A stretch of 64,000 bases of DNA from Boletus sp. NGJ (lineage: Eukaryota; Basidiomycota; Agaricomycetes; Boletales; Boletaceae). This document shows, piece by piece, positions 33,319-45,485 of the stretch. The stretch covers positions 1 through 64,000 of the forward strand of contig JAGTXK010000108.1 of the NCBI GenBank assembly GCA_019096195.1, given 5' to 3'. The position numbers and the translations under genes are program-made. A model generated the notes under the pieces. It made no database searches. It was not told the DNA's origin and was given only the letters and a program-made list of their open reading frames with translations. Within the stretch, counting starts at the first letter, position 1. The number at the start of each line of letters is the position of its first letter.

Positions 33319-36300
33319 TCAAAGTTTGAGCCGCCTTTTATATTCCAGGAGAATCTTCTTGGCGTTTCCAAGATTGGCCTCGGGCTCCCAAGTTCGTTCT
33401 GCTGCGGAGTATCCTTTCCAGTGTGTCAAGTACTGCCTTTTTCCCGGTTTTCCCCGATGGTTGACGATGCTGTCCACTTCGTATTCCTCGTTGGTTCCGA
33501 TAAGTTCCGGTGGTGGTTGAGTGAAATTGGGACCGTGTTCCGTAGTTTCCCGATACGGGGAAAGTAGGGATGCGTGGAACACGTCATGGATTTTCCACTG
33601 TTTTGGCAACTTGAGTCGGAACGCCACGGAGGATACCACTTGAGTAATTTCAAATGGTCCGGTTCGTTTGGGTGAGAGTTTTCGGGAAGGGACTTGGAGT
33701 TTTAGGTTTTTGGCGTCTAACCAAACCTTATCTCCGAGTTTCCAAGGTTTGAAGCGAGAGTGAACTCTCTCCTTCATTCGTAGTTGTGCCAGTTGATGTG
33801 CCGCTTCTGCTTCCTTTCTTGATTCTTCTAGGGAAGTGAGTCTTTCTTCCAAGGCTGGTAGGAAGGTTTTTCCGATAGGAGGATATGCTCTGGGTTCATA
33901 TCCAAGGATCAACGAGAAGGGCGATTTTCCGGTGACCGAATGGGTTGCGGAGTTATGGGCAAACTCCGCCATAGGTAGTAGTTCCAACCACTTCTGTGGT
34001 TGGCCGTCGCAGAATATCCGTAGGTAGGTTTCTAGTTCTTGGTTGTATCGTTCCGTTTCGCCATCGGTTTGTGGATGGTAGGCTGTGGAAAGGGCGACGT
34101 CATAGTTTAGGAGTCTGGCCAGTTCCCGAGCGAATGCCGATGCGAATTGTGGACCACGATCTGAGACCAATTTGTCATGTAAACCATACCGTAGGAAGAC
34201 TTTTTCAAAGAAAAGACGGGCTATACCAGCCGCGTCCACCGTTTTTGTGCAAGGGGCGAGAATTACCCCCTTACTAAGCCCATGGTCGACCACGACCATG
34301 ACTGAATCGAAGCCCCCCACTGGGGGAAGGTCGGTGATTAAATCCACCGATAGATTTTGGAAAGGGCGGCGTCCTTGGAAGGCTAGGGGGGTGACCGGGG
34401 GAACCGTAGGGTGTGTTTGGACCTTGTTACTTTGGCAGATGGCGCAACCGGCGACGTATTTGCGAACGAATGTAGTGAGTCCTGGCCACCAGTAGTCTTT
34501 GGCGAGGAGTTGAGTGGTGCGGAGATGTCCGCCATGTCCTCCCTCGAACGAGGAGTGGACGGAGGAAACTAACTCCTGTCGTGCTGGGCCGGGGATGTAC
34601 ATTCGATTTTTGTAGTAGAGGTTGCCATTGTCAAAGGTCCAGTCTTCCACATTGGACCGAGTGAAGAGGGGTTCTCCTTGTCCGACGCATTCCAAGGCAG
34701 AGAGTACTAAGGGATCTTTCTGGGCGGATCCCTTGATTTTCTCGGCCAAGGCTAGTCGATCATTCGTACTTGGTGAGTCGAATGCATTGGATGGGAGGAG
34801 TTGTACGTCTTCATTGTCCTTGGAAGTATCGATTTCATCCCGACGGGATAGAGCGTCTGCTGGGGCCATTTTTGTTCCTGGTAGGGCTTGGTAGACCATA
34901 TCATAGTCTTGGAGGAACAAGAGCCAGCGTGCTTGTCGTCGGGATAGTTGACGGGGTTCCTTGAAGAACGTTAGGTTCTTGTGGTCGGTTAATACTGTTA
35001 CTGGGTGGGGGGATCCAAGGAGGTACTGTCGCCATTCTTTCAATCCTCGTATGACAGCCAATAGTTCCCTGTCATAGATGTCGTAATTTCTCTCCGCCGG
35101 AGAGAATGTTTCTGAGAGATAGCCACACGGTTGCATATCTCCGTTGTCGTTGTTTTGCATGAGTACCGCTCCTGACGCCGTAAGCGAGGCGTCCGTCATG
35201 AGAGTGAAGGGTTTTGAAGTATCTGGGAAGGCGAGGACGGGTTTCTTGGTAAAGGCTGCTTGTAGGGTTCGGAACGACTTTTCCTGAAGGGGTCCCCAAG
35301 ACCACGTTGTCGTTTGCTTTGTGAGGTCCAGCAAAGGACGTGCGATGTCGGAAAAGGAGGGGATAAACTTCCTGTAGAAGTTACAGAACCCAATGAAGGA
35401 CCGTACGTCCTTTACGTTTACCGGAGGTTTCCACTGTTTGATGGCGTTGAGTTTGACTGGGTCCATCTGGACTCCGTCCTTCCCTACGATCATCCCGAGA
35501 TATTCGACTTCATCGGCTGAGAAGGTACACTTCTCCAGTTTGAGGTACATTTCATGCTTTCGGAAGCGTTCTAGGACCTTCCGTGTCCTTTCGTCGTGGG
35601 TTTCCTGATCTGAGGAATGAATCAACAGATCGTCCATGTATATCACCAACCATCCCTCTGCAATGTAATCTCCAAAGAGATCATCCATAAATGCTTGGAA
35701 CGTTGCTGGGGAATTGCACATTCCGAAGAACATGACATTTGGTTCAAATAGCCCGAACGGGGTGAGAAAAGCCGCCTTCCACCGATCTTCTGGTTTGATC
35801 AAGACATTGTTATACCCCCACCGTACGTCAAACTTGGTAAAGATTGACGATCCCTTTAATTTGTCTAGAAGGTCGGAAATTAAGGGGAGGGGGTAGGCGT
35901 TCTTGATCGTATGGCTGTTAAGGTATCGGTAGTCTTGGCAGGGGCGGAGTTTCCCGTCTTTCTTCTGTACAAAGAAGAAAGGAGCGGCTTGGGGAGATTT
36001 TGATGGAGATATCTTCCCCGTTTTGAGGTGTTCGGCAATGAATTCCCGGCATGCCTGTTGTTCCAGTGGGTTGAGAGGGTACGCCTTGGCTCGTTTCGGC
36101 ACAAACGAGTCTTTTAACTCGATGGCGTGGTCGTACTGCCTGGAGGGAGGTAGTTTGGTGATCGTCTTCTCCGTGAAGACGTCTTCGTATTCCTTGAACG
36201 CATTCGGTAATGCGCTCTTCTTCTTCTGCGCCTGTTGGGCGATCTCGGTAGACAGAGTGGTCCTTTTGATGACAAACTCTGGTACATCCCCATGCGCGTT

Positions 36301-36966
36301 GAAGAACCTGGCCCGTTGCAAGGGCGTCCAGTGGCGAAAGGTCTCGTAGAGTCCGTCTTGCACGTACTCCCTTTCGTCATGTTCCAGATACCTCAGTAGG
36401 TATCGCTGTTCGAGTGTTCCCGGTGGGTCACCTTGAGTCCACCGATAGGAAGACGGCACTATTGTTACCCGTCCTTCCGTCCAATTGATGTCAGGGTTCA
36501 CTGCCCTGAGCCATGGAAGTCCTAGAATGACTTCATCCTTGCCGCAATTGAGGACATAGAGATCCCGCTGTTCTCGTATGCCTCCGTAATCCAACACGAT
36601 GTTGGTCCTTTCCTTGATGGTCCCAGACTGGTTTAGGGTTCCATCGACGTTCCAAGCTCGGACCGGATTGTCCAGCTTCCATGTGGGTAACCCCATCTTC
36701 TCCACCGCGTGTCTTGAGATGAAGCATCCTGTTGCTCCACTGTCGATTAAGGCTTGTGTTCCAACGATTTTGCCATCCTGCTTCCAGATCGAGAGAGGAA
36801 TACGAATAGAATTACTCTTCGATCCGGAAATAAATACAGGTGCAATCGTGTAGGAAGAGGGTGACGTTGGTACATCTCTTCCACCTAAAAAGACGTTTGG
36901 TCTATGGGAGAAGGGGGAATTTGCGTAGCGGGTCCTAGGGCAAGAGAGTTGACGTTCTCTTCCCAT
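33319..36966 (-). pseudogene. Gypsy pol: protease, RT, RNase H, integrase, chromodomain
   Basis: A single open frame of 1215 codons. Protease motif IDSGATGCFIS near residue 75; reverse transcriptase with KKDGKLRPCQDYR and YMDDLLIHS (about 310-450); RNase H with MTDASLTASGAVL (about 590); integrase zinc region (CAICQSNK, about 880) and core (VSDRGPQFAS, about 965); and a C-terminal chromodomain (YLTHWKGYSAAERTWEPE, about 1170-1200). Order RT-integrase identifies Ty3/gypsy. Treated as a fossil although this frame is uninterrupted. Confidence 0.92.
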
Positions 36967-36989
36967 TCCTTTGCGGCAGCTTCGTGTAC

Positions 36990-37921
36990 TCGTTCCAAAA
37001 CGAGTCCTTGCTCATCCAGTCCCGTGTCGTAGACTGTCTGCAGCGTTCTGAGAACTGTGTCTCGTCCGTTATTTCTGGCGACTTCTGTGAGATACTTGTC
37101 CAAGGGGATCCTGTGGCGTTTCTTGCGTGACGACCACCCTAGTGTGCGTTTCCTGTGGTTTCCTATATTCCTCTCTCCTAGCCGGTCGATACCCTGGGTG
37201 GTTCTTGGTACTGCACCCAGTCTTGTTGCAGATGAAGCATCTGTGCTCTCTCATCCGCTTGGCCCGTTCGATAGGAGATAATGTGATCCTGTCCACGTCC
37301 ATGGCGTTTGGATCGTGGTGGTTTCCTCGGCCTCTTCCAAAGGACGCGAAAGGGTCCTTTCTGTATTCCTTCAATTCGTTGCCATGCCCCGTGGATGTTA
37401 GCAGCTACTTCGTAGACCTCTTCCATTTTCTTGGCTTTTTGGAAGGTCTCGCTGTTAACCATTTGTCGGGCAATGCGTGGGTCGATTCCCCTAAGGAAGA
37501 ATTCGAGGATGGAGCGGAATTCTTGTAGTTCCGAGCGAACCACTAGCAATGAGAACTGGGAGATGAATTTATCGAATCCCTTCGGGTCCTTGGTGTTTTG
37601 TCGGAGGGACCCTAGTTCTGCCATTGCCAGGTTGCTGGTGTTATGGGGGGTGAAGGTGAGGGCGAAGGCTTTCTTGATTTCGTTATAGGATTTGTCGGCG
37701 AGTGGCACGGTGTCGTCGAGTAGCCTGGTCAGCCAGGCTTCGGCGAACGCTTTTCCTCTTCCCTTGGACATCCGGTTCAGCAGGATGAGCCTCTTGGCTT
37801 CCTCGGTGAACTTCTCTGCGCCTCCTAGATGGAAGTATCCTTCCATCGCCATGAGCCATCTCTTGGCATCGTGTGTCTCCCCTGAGAACTCCTCAGGCAG
37901 GGCAGCTTTGATTTCAACCAT
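36990..37921 (-). pseudogene. Gypsy gag region (fossil)
   Basis: Capsid-like gag with the retrotrans_gag pattern (AKRWLMAMEGYFHL, WLTRLLDDTVPL, FDKFISQFSLL) and then a zinc knuckle region (CFICNKTGC) in a neighbouring frame before pol. Gag and pol in different frames is common in gypsy elements. The gag part shows about one interruption. Confidence 0.8.
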
Positions 37922-38382
37922 ATCGTCTTCGTCGTCAGTGTCTTCTTCGGGCCGGGGATTTCCTGGATCGGGACTAGATCTTCCGCTTGGGAACAGTGGG
38001 TCGGGTGAGTCTACTCGGATAGGGACCGGTTGGAACGCTGGCAGTGGGATGGGAGCGTCCGATGGGGTCGCGGTGCGAGAGCGGAGACCACCTGGAAAAT
38101 CTGGTCGTCTGGATTGATCTGGAAATGCGCGGGCGGGAGGGTCGTTGTAATGGGATGATGACCCTGGGATCCTCCTTGATGAAGACGTATCGGAGGTAGG
38201 AGTAGAAGCCCGTGATGGTGAGGCTTCTTCTTCTCGATCTTCTCCTAGGAGATGGGAAAGGTTGATTCTGCGCAGTGCGTAGAGCGAGGGCCTATCCCTC
38301 TGATAGGCGGTTTCGACTCCTTGGAATGACGATGGGAGTTGCTAGACTGGATAGTCTTCGGCAATTTATAACCTAGATCTTT

Positions 38383-39256
38383 TGTTACGCCGGGTAACAA
38401 TGTGACACGTTCCCGTATAATCCCAACACCTGTTGGATTACCGGACTAGCAGGACTTGAGGAAGATTACTCAACCTCCAGAGGCCCAACGGTACCCTCTG
38501 ACTGGGGACCAACTGCTAGCTTTACGTAGAGTGCCTCTCGTTACCTCTACGACCGATGGCGGAGTCTCGGATTTACCACGGAATCCCAATCCTATAAGAA
38601 GGGTGGGCAGACCGGTGCGCAGGCCAAGGAGCAGTAGCCTTCCGTCTGCTGATTCCTTGGGCTTACTGGGCCTAGTATCGTGGCGGAGTCCCGATGTACG
38701 AGTGCCGGTGGCGGAGTCCCGGGCTTGCTGGGTCAGTGGCGGAGTCCTGACCGACGACGACCAACCTCTGTTGGTTGTTTGTGTTGCCGAAGCTTTAGAA
38801 GCTGGTAACGGCAACGACGGCGCACAAGTGCGAAGTGATGAGAAGGATTATCACGAGCACGAGGGCGAGCACCTCCAGATCGCGGGAGAAGGCTTCTGAG
38901 GTGAAGTGGAACCTTTAGCGGGAGAAGCAGTAGATTACACGGGAAGGAGTGTAGATCTAGGTTAGAGTTACATGAAGGGCCCGCGTCCCTATTTATAGGC
39001 CTTACCCATCTAGGGCAGGCTTCGTGACGAATATAGTAATGTTTAGTCGCAGACGAAAGATTACTATAAACGGATCAAGGCATGAGTCAAATGGGGAAAG
39101 TAGGAATACTGGGCTATGCGCGAGAGAGCATAGCCAAGGAGGCAATGTCTATGATCGGGTCAAGAAGGAAGAGAGGCATGTATCAGGTGAAATAGGGAGG
39201 CGGTGTCCATACCAAACGGGTAGGTTCCTGAAAAGGAAGTTATGAGTAACTTCCTA
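38383..39256 (-). repeat. Gypsy LTR, 5' copy
   Basis: Its inner end on the minus strand is ACCCGGCGTAACA, identical in layout to the end of the solo LTR at 10397. It contains the repeated GGCGGAGTCC words and a TATTTATAGGC box-like site shared with the 3' copy. The LTRs are alike over about 800 bp with many single-base differences and small length changes. Confidence 0.85.
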
Positions 39257-42200
39257 CGTTGGCGAAAGATCATCAACATCATTCATTTTGTCCTACTTGT
39301 GTTGTCATCTCAGAAGAGTGCGATGATGCTCCTGCTTTGCAAATTGTTCATCAACGGCCTTCTTGTTCGACAGTCCATACATCTTCTTGATTTGGTGGTG
39401 CGCCAGCTTGCCCTGTTCCAACATCCACGTCAGATGAATATCGCAGTGAGAGAAAGAAAGGATTCAGCTGTTGACTTACGATCTGGGTGGTGAAAGAGTC
39501 AGTCGTCCCAAACACCTTGATCATTGTGACGTAGTCTCCAAGGGCATGAAATTTGTAGGTGTTAAGGTTGAAATTTTTCAGAAGCAAGGCGGAACATGCT
39601 TCTTTCCTTCGTTGGCCAGCATTGAGCTCAGCCGTTTCCCTCCTCTGCAACTGGGCAGCTTCCATAGGTAATTCGTAAGTATGAAATGTGGTGCATGTAT
39701 TTCGTTGAAAATGGTGCAGCTGATCATCAAGAGACTGTGAGGATTGCTGGAGGAGTGTGAGCGAATCGTCCATATGCATTCGAAGCTTGGCCAATGCATG
39801 CCATTCGGAGAGATGGAATAGAAGGCGTTGAATGCTTGAGTCTTGTGCAGGGGGAAAGAGACCTTCGAATACAGGAACAGAACACTAGTGGAACCAGTTG
39901 AGTACTGTACACCAATGACAAATCATTGAAAGGATGTACCAGAAGTACCTGCCCAAAAAACCATGCTGGCCGCTGGCTCATGTCGGCCACATCTGGAGGG
40001 AAACAGTGTATTGTGTTGAGACCAAACGAAGATATTTTGGTGAACCTATTGGAGCACTTTTCAGTGACTGTATTGCCCAAGGGTGGTCGAGCTCACCGTT
40101 CATTGAGTATATCAATCTTACGAGGATCAATAGCATATAATATTCGGAGCAGATGTTTCATAACTGATTTGAGAACACCCAGCTTGAACTCGTGCAAAAA
40201 ATCTACCACCAGAGTTGGGTACAATTTGAATCCCAAGGGTGACAGTCGTTCACAAGAAGCATTCTGGGTGGTGTTGTGAGGTGGCTGCCAGTGACCAAGA
40301 GAGTACTTACTAGCGTTGGAACCAAGGATTCTTCTTTGAGAATGGCTTCTACAGTCATACCTTTCAAGGGCCGGCCAAGGACATAGATTGCCTGTCACGC
40401 AAGTTTGACCTTGTCCACTAAGTATGTTCTGGCTCAAGACAATCTTGCAGTAAGGTCTCTGGTCAAACCAGTGTGATGGAATTTTGATCTGGGGATCAGG
40501 TAACAAGGACAAGGGCAGTGGCCTTGGTCCTGAATGGTGGCAAGGAGGACCCTTCAATCTAATTAATATCCCGTTAGCAACCACATACAAAGCACTCACT
40601 TTTCTGAATAATCTGCTGAGTAAGTGAATATTCTGGGGTATACTCTCCTGGTAATGCCATTGAAGCATTGTATGACAATACCATTCTTGTATGCCTCAAT
40701 GAAATCTTCGTTGAGTAATATACTCCAGATCGCATGCATGAGTTCTCGCTTGCAGTGACTGAGAAGGTCGTGGTTGTGTTTCTTGCCAGAGATGGAGGAT
40801 ATAACATTTTTGATGGACTCCAGAAGCTGAATAATTTCATGAGTCTTCAAGAGCAAGGCTAGAATAAAATTAACCTATGGAAGGGATGAATGCAATCAGA
40901 TGACAACACCCAGACTCTGGGTTGGATTGAGTATATTTTGTGAGGTTGTCAAAGAAAAGGTAAATGGGCCATGCAGACGCATGCCCAAACTGTGCAAGTC
41001 AAGTTGAATCAGACCAGAACATCAGGCCAGCCACCACCCTTTCAAACTTGCAGCCATCATCTCTTCGCTGCTTCATTATCTCATCATGGGCTAAGTTCCA
41101 GGCGTCGGAGGTGTACAATTCATCATAAACACATTGCTCACGACCAGTGACTGGAGATCTCCAGAGCTTTCTGAAAGGAGTGAGATGGAAAGTCTTGGAT
41201 GACGCCTCTGCAAATACTGCACATACAACATCAAGTACTGGTCTGTAGTGGAGACCATCCATGGTGAATGGCAGCCCATTACCTTCCTTCTTTTTCTCCC
41301 TGGTAGGTACTGAAATCTCAATGGTTGTATGTTTCCATCTGTCAATTCCGAATACATCTTCAGGTGGGATCGACTTTTCGGCAGCGTCAAACTGTGCTGC
41401 CTCTCTGGAAGTGTCAAATTGTGACAAGTCTGGGGTATTGAAGTCCAGGGCTTGGAGAACCTCACGGACCAGTCAAGTTACTTCTGAATTGGACTTGAGA
41501 GTGCCCCCCGTGATTTTCCACAACATGAGATGCCAAATCGACATGTTAGGCCAGGGCCAAGGCAGGGAGTAGTCACTATGACCCTTTGTGGGGCTAGGGA
41601 TGATGGGCTGGGTTGGCTGAGACAACTCATCCATGGATAGGAATGGGTCAGGATCATGCAATGGATGATGGCGGTAAGCACACGCGATACTGAACTTATT
41701 AAACTGCATCATAATAGAATCCCACACGTGCAAAAATACACAAGGGATGATGGAAGTGGGTGAAGAGGCAGCCTGGGGGGTGACCACAGGAAATAAAGGC
41801 TCAGGCAGCAAGTCTCAATACCTAGCAGGTAGTCGCTGATTATGAGGAGGAAGGGGATGTTCAGGGTTTGGGATGTCAGGGGCATCGTATGTGGGTTGCA
41901 AGGGAGGTTCAGCTGACACATCGTGTGTAGGCTGCAGGGGGGCGAGGGCTGGTTGAATGGTGGTATGTAGATGATGACTCGAAGTTCACTAAAAGAAGTT
42001 TGGATTTGAACTGTAAGAGAATCGCAACGATCAAGGCCTCACCTCAATGACCAACGCGGAAGTCCCAACATTTAAGCCCTCCTGAGGGATCATTTGCATA
42101 ACATCCTAAAATCTAATTGAGATGTATGCCTCCAAGGAATTCATGACACAGACCTGTGACACATCAGCACTCAATCTGGCCCGCTTATTCGGGGGCTTGT

Positions 42201-42469
42201 CCGTGAGGAGAAATGTAGTGTTTGCCCGTGCCAATCGCTCGGCTTGTGCATGAACATAGACTTGATATGTGGACTGATGCTGTGTCAGCCCCCTCTAAGA
42301 TGCAAAGGTGCAAGGACAATCTAGGTGGCACCTGAAGTTAGAGGCCATTAGTAGTGAGCAATGCACTCAAGTCACTACAGAAATTGAGAATCTTAGCTCG
42401 AAAGTTGGGTGACCACAGGATACGCAAGTGCAGGGTGGTACAAGAACACTCCAAAGGGTCTTCAACTCC

Positions 42470-42620
42470 AGTGTCGCTCAATATGGGGCAGTGACGGGGC
42501 GACCCTATGGACACAAAGTCCAGAAGTGTACTCTGTGTGACACACAGTCAGGCCACAGAGTGCAATGTGAGCGGCACAGAGCCAACTCTCAGTGAGGGAG
42601 GGGGTCCATGGAGTGGGAAG
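42470..42620 (-). repeat. Inverted-repeat partner with hairpin, left copy
   Basis: About 150 bp on the minus strand matches 46575-46730 on the plus strand (GAGTTGGCTCTGTGCCGCTCA, TGTGTCACACAG, GGACTTTGTGTCCAT). It contains an 8 bp stem ACTCTGTG (42530-42537) and CACAGAGT (42554-42561) with a 16-base loop. Adjacent sequence 42600-42840 holds three or four imperfect copies of a GTGAGGTTTTGAGTGAAGGCG word. The long frame 42462-42986 follows from this repeat and is not called a gene. Confidence 0.6.
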
Positions 42621-42996
42621 ACGTGTCCGGCGTTGGCGTGAGGTTTTGAGTGAGGGCGTGGGGTGATCTTGGTTGCAGTGAGGCGGTGTGAGGTTTTCGT
42701 GAAATATTGAGCAAAGGCGCGGGGCAATCTTGGTCATGGTGAGGTGTTGAGAAGGAGGCCCAGGGAAGGACTGTTGCAAGACGAGACACTTAGCGGCAGT
42801 GAGGTTTTGAGTGAAGGCGATCTTTGTCGCAGCAAGGTGTCGCAGGCGCGTAACATGACCACCTTGAATCAAATTACTTAGTAAGCATGTCGGGTCGTCA
42901 ATGGATTTCACACTACAGTGAAATAAAGCAAAGTGGAGGAAGTGTCGCACAGTGAAGATATATACATAGATAGGAAGAGAAGTCATTACATTATTC

Positions 42997-44796
42997 CTAG
43001 GACATTATGCTAATCGCGTGATATTCCAACGGAAAACGATGCGGAAGGAGAGGGGGACAGCCGAAATTATCGTAGAATGTCTGAATGTAAAAATGGCATG
43101 CCCGTGACATGACCTCATAGGACTGGACGTCCTTGGATCCTTCAGTGAAGCGAATGGAAGAAAATGAGGGGTGCACATTGGGCCAGGTAGAAAGCAGGAG
43201 ACAAAAAGAGTGGAGAATACGTTCTTTATCCAGAAAAGAGTCCGTGAACCCGAGACTGGCAGCCCTGGTTGGCAAAGCCTCTGACCACAGCACAAGACCC
43301 ACACTGCCAGGAAACAGGGCATGTAGGAAGCTGAGACGCTCCATGCGATATTCTGCCCAAATGCAAGGATTGAGTACTTGATCAAGGGCGCACAACTTGT
43401 AATGCCAGCCAATCTCATAAACCTCCCACAGAATAGCCTTGATGAGGCGGGGAGGTGGGTTTGTGAGCGACATGACTGGAATATACTTCCTGCGCCATTC
43501 CATCTCTTCTTTCGGGGCGAGAAAGGACCCTTGCATCATGGCTGCGACCATCTCACTGAAGGTTTCCGGCATGGCCAACTTACGACCCTTTGCACTACTG
43601 CCCTTTCTGGTTGTCTGCGCAGCTTCAAGCTCTTCCTTGGATGGCACACCATGCAAAATTTTCCTCCACTGCTGGGGAAAGGGGAATCGGGCGGGGGGGT
43701 CATGATTCAGGTGACTGATCCACAGCGGGTGAATTGCGAGCCAGTTGGTCATGAACAGCTGGCGGCGCTCAGGGGACTGCCCTGAGATGAGGAGGGCCAG
43801 CTCTGGAACGCGATAGCCCTGATCCACCAAGCCCCTCTGCACCCTGGTTGGGTCATTGTCCACGCACTTCATAGCGTTTTCCCAGATGCTGAATGGTAGC
43901 GGCATCTCGGGCATGCGCAACTCTTCCCACTTGTTGCGACCTCCGCTGGTAGAGGGTGTGCCTTCACAGCAGGTCAACAGGCATCTCTTCAAAGATGGTA
44001 AGCATCACTTACCTCCCTGGGGATGAGCGCGCTCCTTTCTCGCTGCACTCCCGACAGAGGGTATGCCTTCATGGCAGGTCAATAGGTGCCTCCTCAAAGA
44101 TGGTAAACATCACTTACCCCCCTGTAGATGAGCGTGCTCCTTTCACACTGCTCTCTTGGACTGGGCCTGAGTAGGCATTTTACCCATCTGCGAGGAGATT
44201 TGAGGGGTGAGGGGTTCACAGCTGCCAGGACTGGGCTCTCGAGAACCTGTGTAGGGGCGCCGCATGTGGAGATGGCAATTGAATCCACCTGGGCCACAAT
44301 AGAGGCAGTCAAATGGGCAGACAGATTTGCCACCTTCAGAGTACATTGAGCGAATGATTTTGTCGGGAAATGTGAACTTGACAGACTTCTTGATGTTAGT
44401 CTGAGAGGTGATCGTGTGATGGCAGCGGATCAGCCATACTGGCACACCTGCATGGAAGAGATTGTCGCAAATGTTTGTGTCTTGCATAAAACATCCCATC
44501 CAGTGGGACCAGACAGGAAGGGGGGGTCCGCTAGGGTAGGCGATGCGAGGTTGCACATACATAACATAGTCTAAAAATGCTAGAATGTCGAGGCAGTACT
44601 GTTGAGCTTGAGCCACGAAGATGATGATGTCGCGAAAGGTAAGGGGATGGTTGACCTGCTGTGTTGTTTGAAGTATATTTTGTGTATCTCTCCGAACACG
44701 AGGGCCTTCAACCATATCACCCACCTTGATTTGACCACGACTTGGACCTGGGAAAGTGTTCCCAGGGGGCTTCAGCATCTGTGTCAGTTGACACAT
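42997..44796 (-). CDS. Uncharacterised fungal protein, two main exons
   Basis: Minus strand, exon blocks 44143-44796 and 42997-43992. The first has TFRDIIIFVAQAQQYCLDIL, HWMGCFMQDTNICDNLFHAG, VPVWLIRCHHT, FTFPDKIIRSMY and CLYCGPGGFNCHLHMRR. The second has MPLPFSIWENAMK, QGYRVPELALLISGQ, ERRQLFMTNWLAIHPLWISH, AILWEVYEIGWHYKLCALD and LFPGSVGLVLWSEALP. I know this pattern only as a multicopy hypothetical protein of mushroom-forming fungi; no enzymatic motif is evident. Whether the two blocks are one gene is inferred from their order and close spacing. A tandem duplication sits at the junction. Both frames are open and long, so the gene may be functional. It ends at 42997, just left of the zone carrying Plavaka copy 1. 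Confidence 0.6.
43955..44165. repeat. Tandem duplication of about 106 bp at an exon junction
   Basis: Two adjacent copies share TGCCTTCA.(A/G)GCAGGTCAA.AGG, CTCAAAGATGGTAA, CATCACTTACC and GATGAGCG.GCTCCTTTC. On the minus strand each copy carries a GTAAGTGATG donor-like sequence, so a piece of exon plus intron was duplicated between the two blocks of the unknown gene. Confidence 0.75.
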
Positions 44797-45063
44797 CTCT
44801 CACTGACCTGGAAGATGTCCCATGCCTCCTCTGACGCTTTAATTCAAGTACTCGCTTGCTCGACCTTCCAGATTCTCATACTCTGGAGGCAGGACTTCGA
44901 ACCTCGTGACCACATCATCAGAACCCTCCTGGCACACTGGTTAGATGATCCACAAATAGTCGTGCTCACACAAGGCAACTATTGGACCTATGAGATGCAT
45001 GGGTCGTTCTGGCAATATACTATAGGAATAGTTGCATGGCGCAAGGAAAACAACGGCAAGTAA
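44690..45063 (+). pseudogene. C-terminal fragment of a leucine-rich F-box-like protein
   Basis: Open frame on the plus strand with HITHLDLTTTWTWESVP, LQHLCQLTHLSLTW, STFQILILWRQDFEPRD and a basic tail (IVAWRKENNGK). The spacing of Leu in the two LTHL.L segments and the final WR-rich tail resemble the C-terminal part of the F-box/LRR proteins abundant in mushroom-forming fungi. No F-box is visible, so it is a fragment. It overlaps the first about 100 bases of the minus-strand unknown gene, so both cannot be complete. Confidence 0.4.
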
Positions 45064-45485
45064 GATCCTGTATGCATCCAGGATAATACTTACATTGGAC
45101 CGCAGTCACTACTGTCGCACGTCTGACGACTATGGAGTACATTGATGCAATTCTAGCGCAAAAGAAGTGAAATTGGGGCCCACCACCGGCAAGCGAACAT
45201 TCTATATAGTTTCCTGTCATTAGTATAAATTGTACGGTGCACACACCTGTCCCCAGCTCCGAGATATCTCTTCATAGTTGAATGTTGAATACTGACAACT
45301 TTATTTCGTGCATACATATCAGATGCTAATTATCTATAGTCGATAATCTGGTGAATGAAAATTCATGCATAGGCAATGGTTCATCCAACAGTCGGGCCAT
45401 GTTCCAAGTCCCAGTCTAGGTATCTGAAGAAGTACAACAATACATCAAGTAAGTAGAGTGTATATAAAATTGACAATGTCATGAA
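45064..45485. other. Intergenic, nothing recognised
   Basis: AT-rich spacer between the F-box-like fragment and the 3' end of the small coiled-coil gene. No repeats or RNA features were seen. Confidence 0.4.

Larger units (their letters stand above)
31006..39256 (-). mobile_element. Ty3/gypsy chromovirus with a third ORF (nearly whole fossil)
   Basis: About 8.25 kb, minus-strand coding, LTRs at both sides, gag, one long pol frame with a C-terminal chromodomain, and an extra zinc-knuckle ORF between pol and the 3' LTR. The chromodomain after integrase defines a chromovirus. It lies inside the Plavaka gene. It looks largely whole, with roughly one or two interruptions in the gag part. The two LTRs are similar but differ by many small changes, so it is not a fresh insertion. 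No target duplication could be matched at its outer ends. Confidence 0.93.
29721..42348 (-). pseudogene. Plavaka (CACTA) transposase gene, copy 1, split by a gypsy insertion
   Basis: Large spliced minus-strand gene of the fungal Plavaka transposase family. The start is ATG 42348, giving an N-terminal zinc-finger-like segment (FRCHLDCPCTF ... RGLTQHQ). Then WPWPNMSIWHLMLW (about 41490-41570), the conserved block DGLHYRPVLDVVCAVF to VAGLMFWSDST (40999-41427), FTYSADYSEK (40590-40650), FKLYPTLVVDFLHEFKLGV (about 40180-40230), KFHALGDYVTMIKVFGTTDS (39500-39560), the gypsy insertion (31006-39256), then NFISDLKDHL, KILHINYTSYDIHR and FHVEVVFCPGG (30248-30960), FADRDMFAWYAGIGVGH (about 30150-30220) and an acidic C-terminus with a GDE repeat ending SDSDTHFY, stop at 29721. 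Introns are short, e.g. GTGAGC...TTATAG at about 30863-30911. Except for the insertion the pieces look well kept, with a few stops. Confidence 0.85.

Noticed and set aside
42462-42986. 174-codon minus-strand frame
   Set aside because: It runs through short imperfect direct repeats and an inverted repeat copy; composition rather than a protein explains it.
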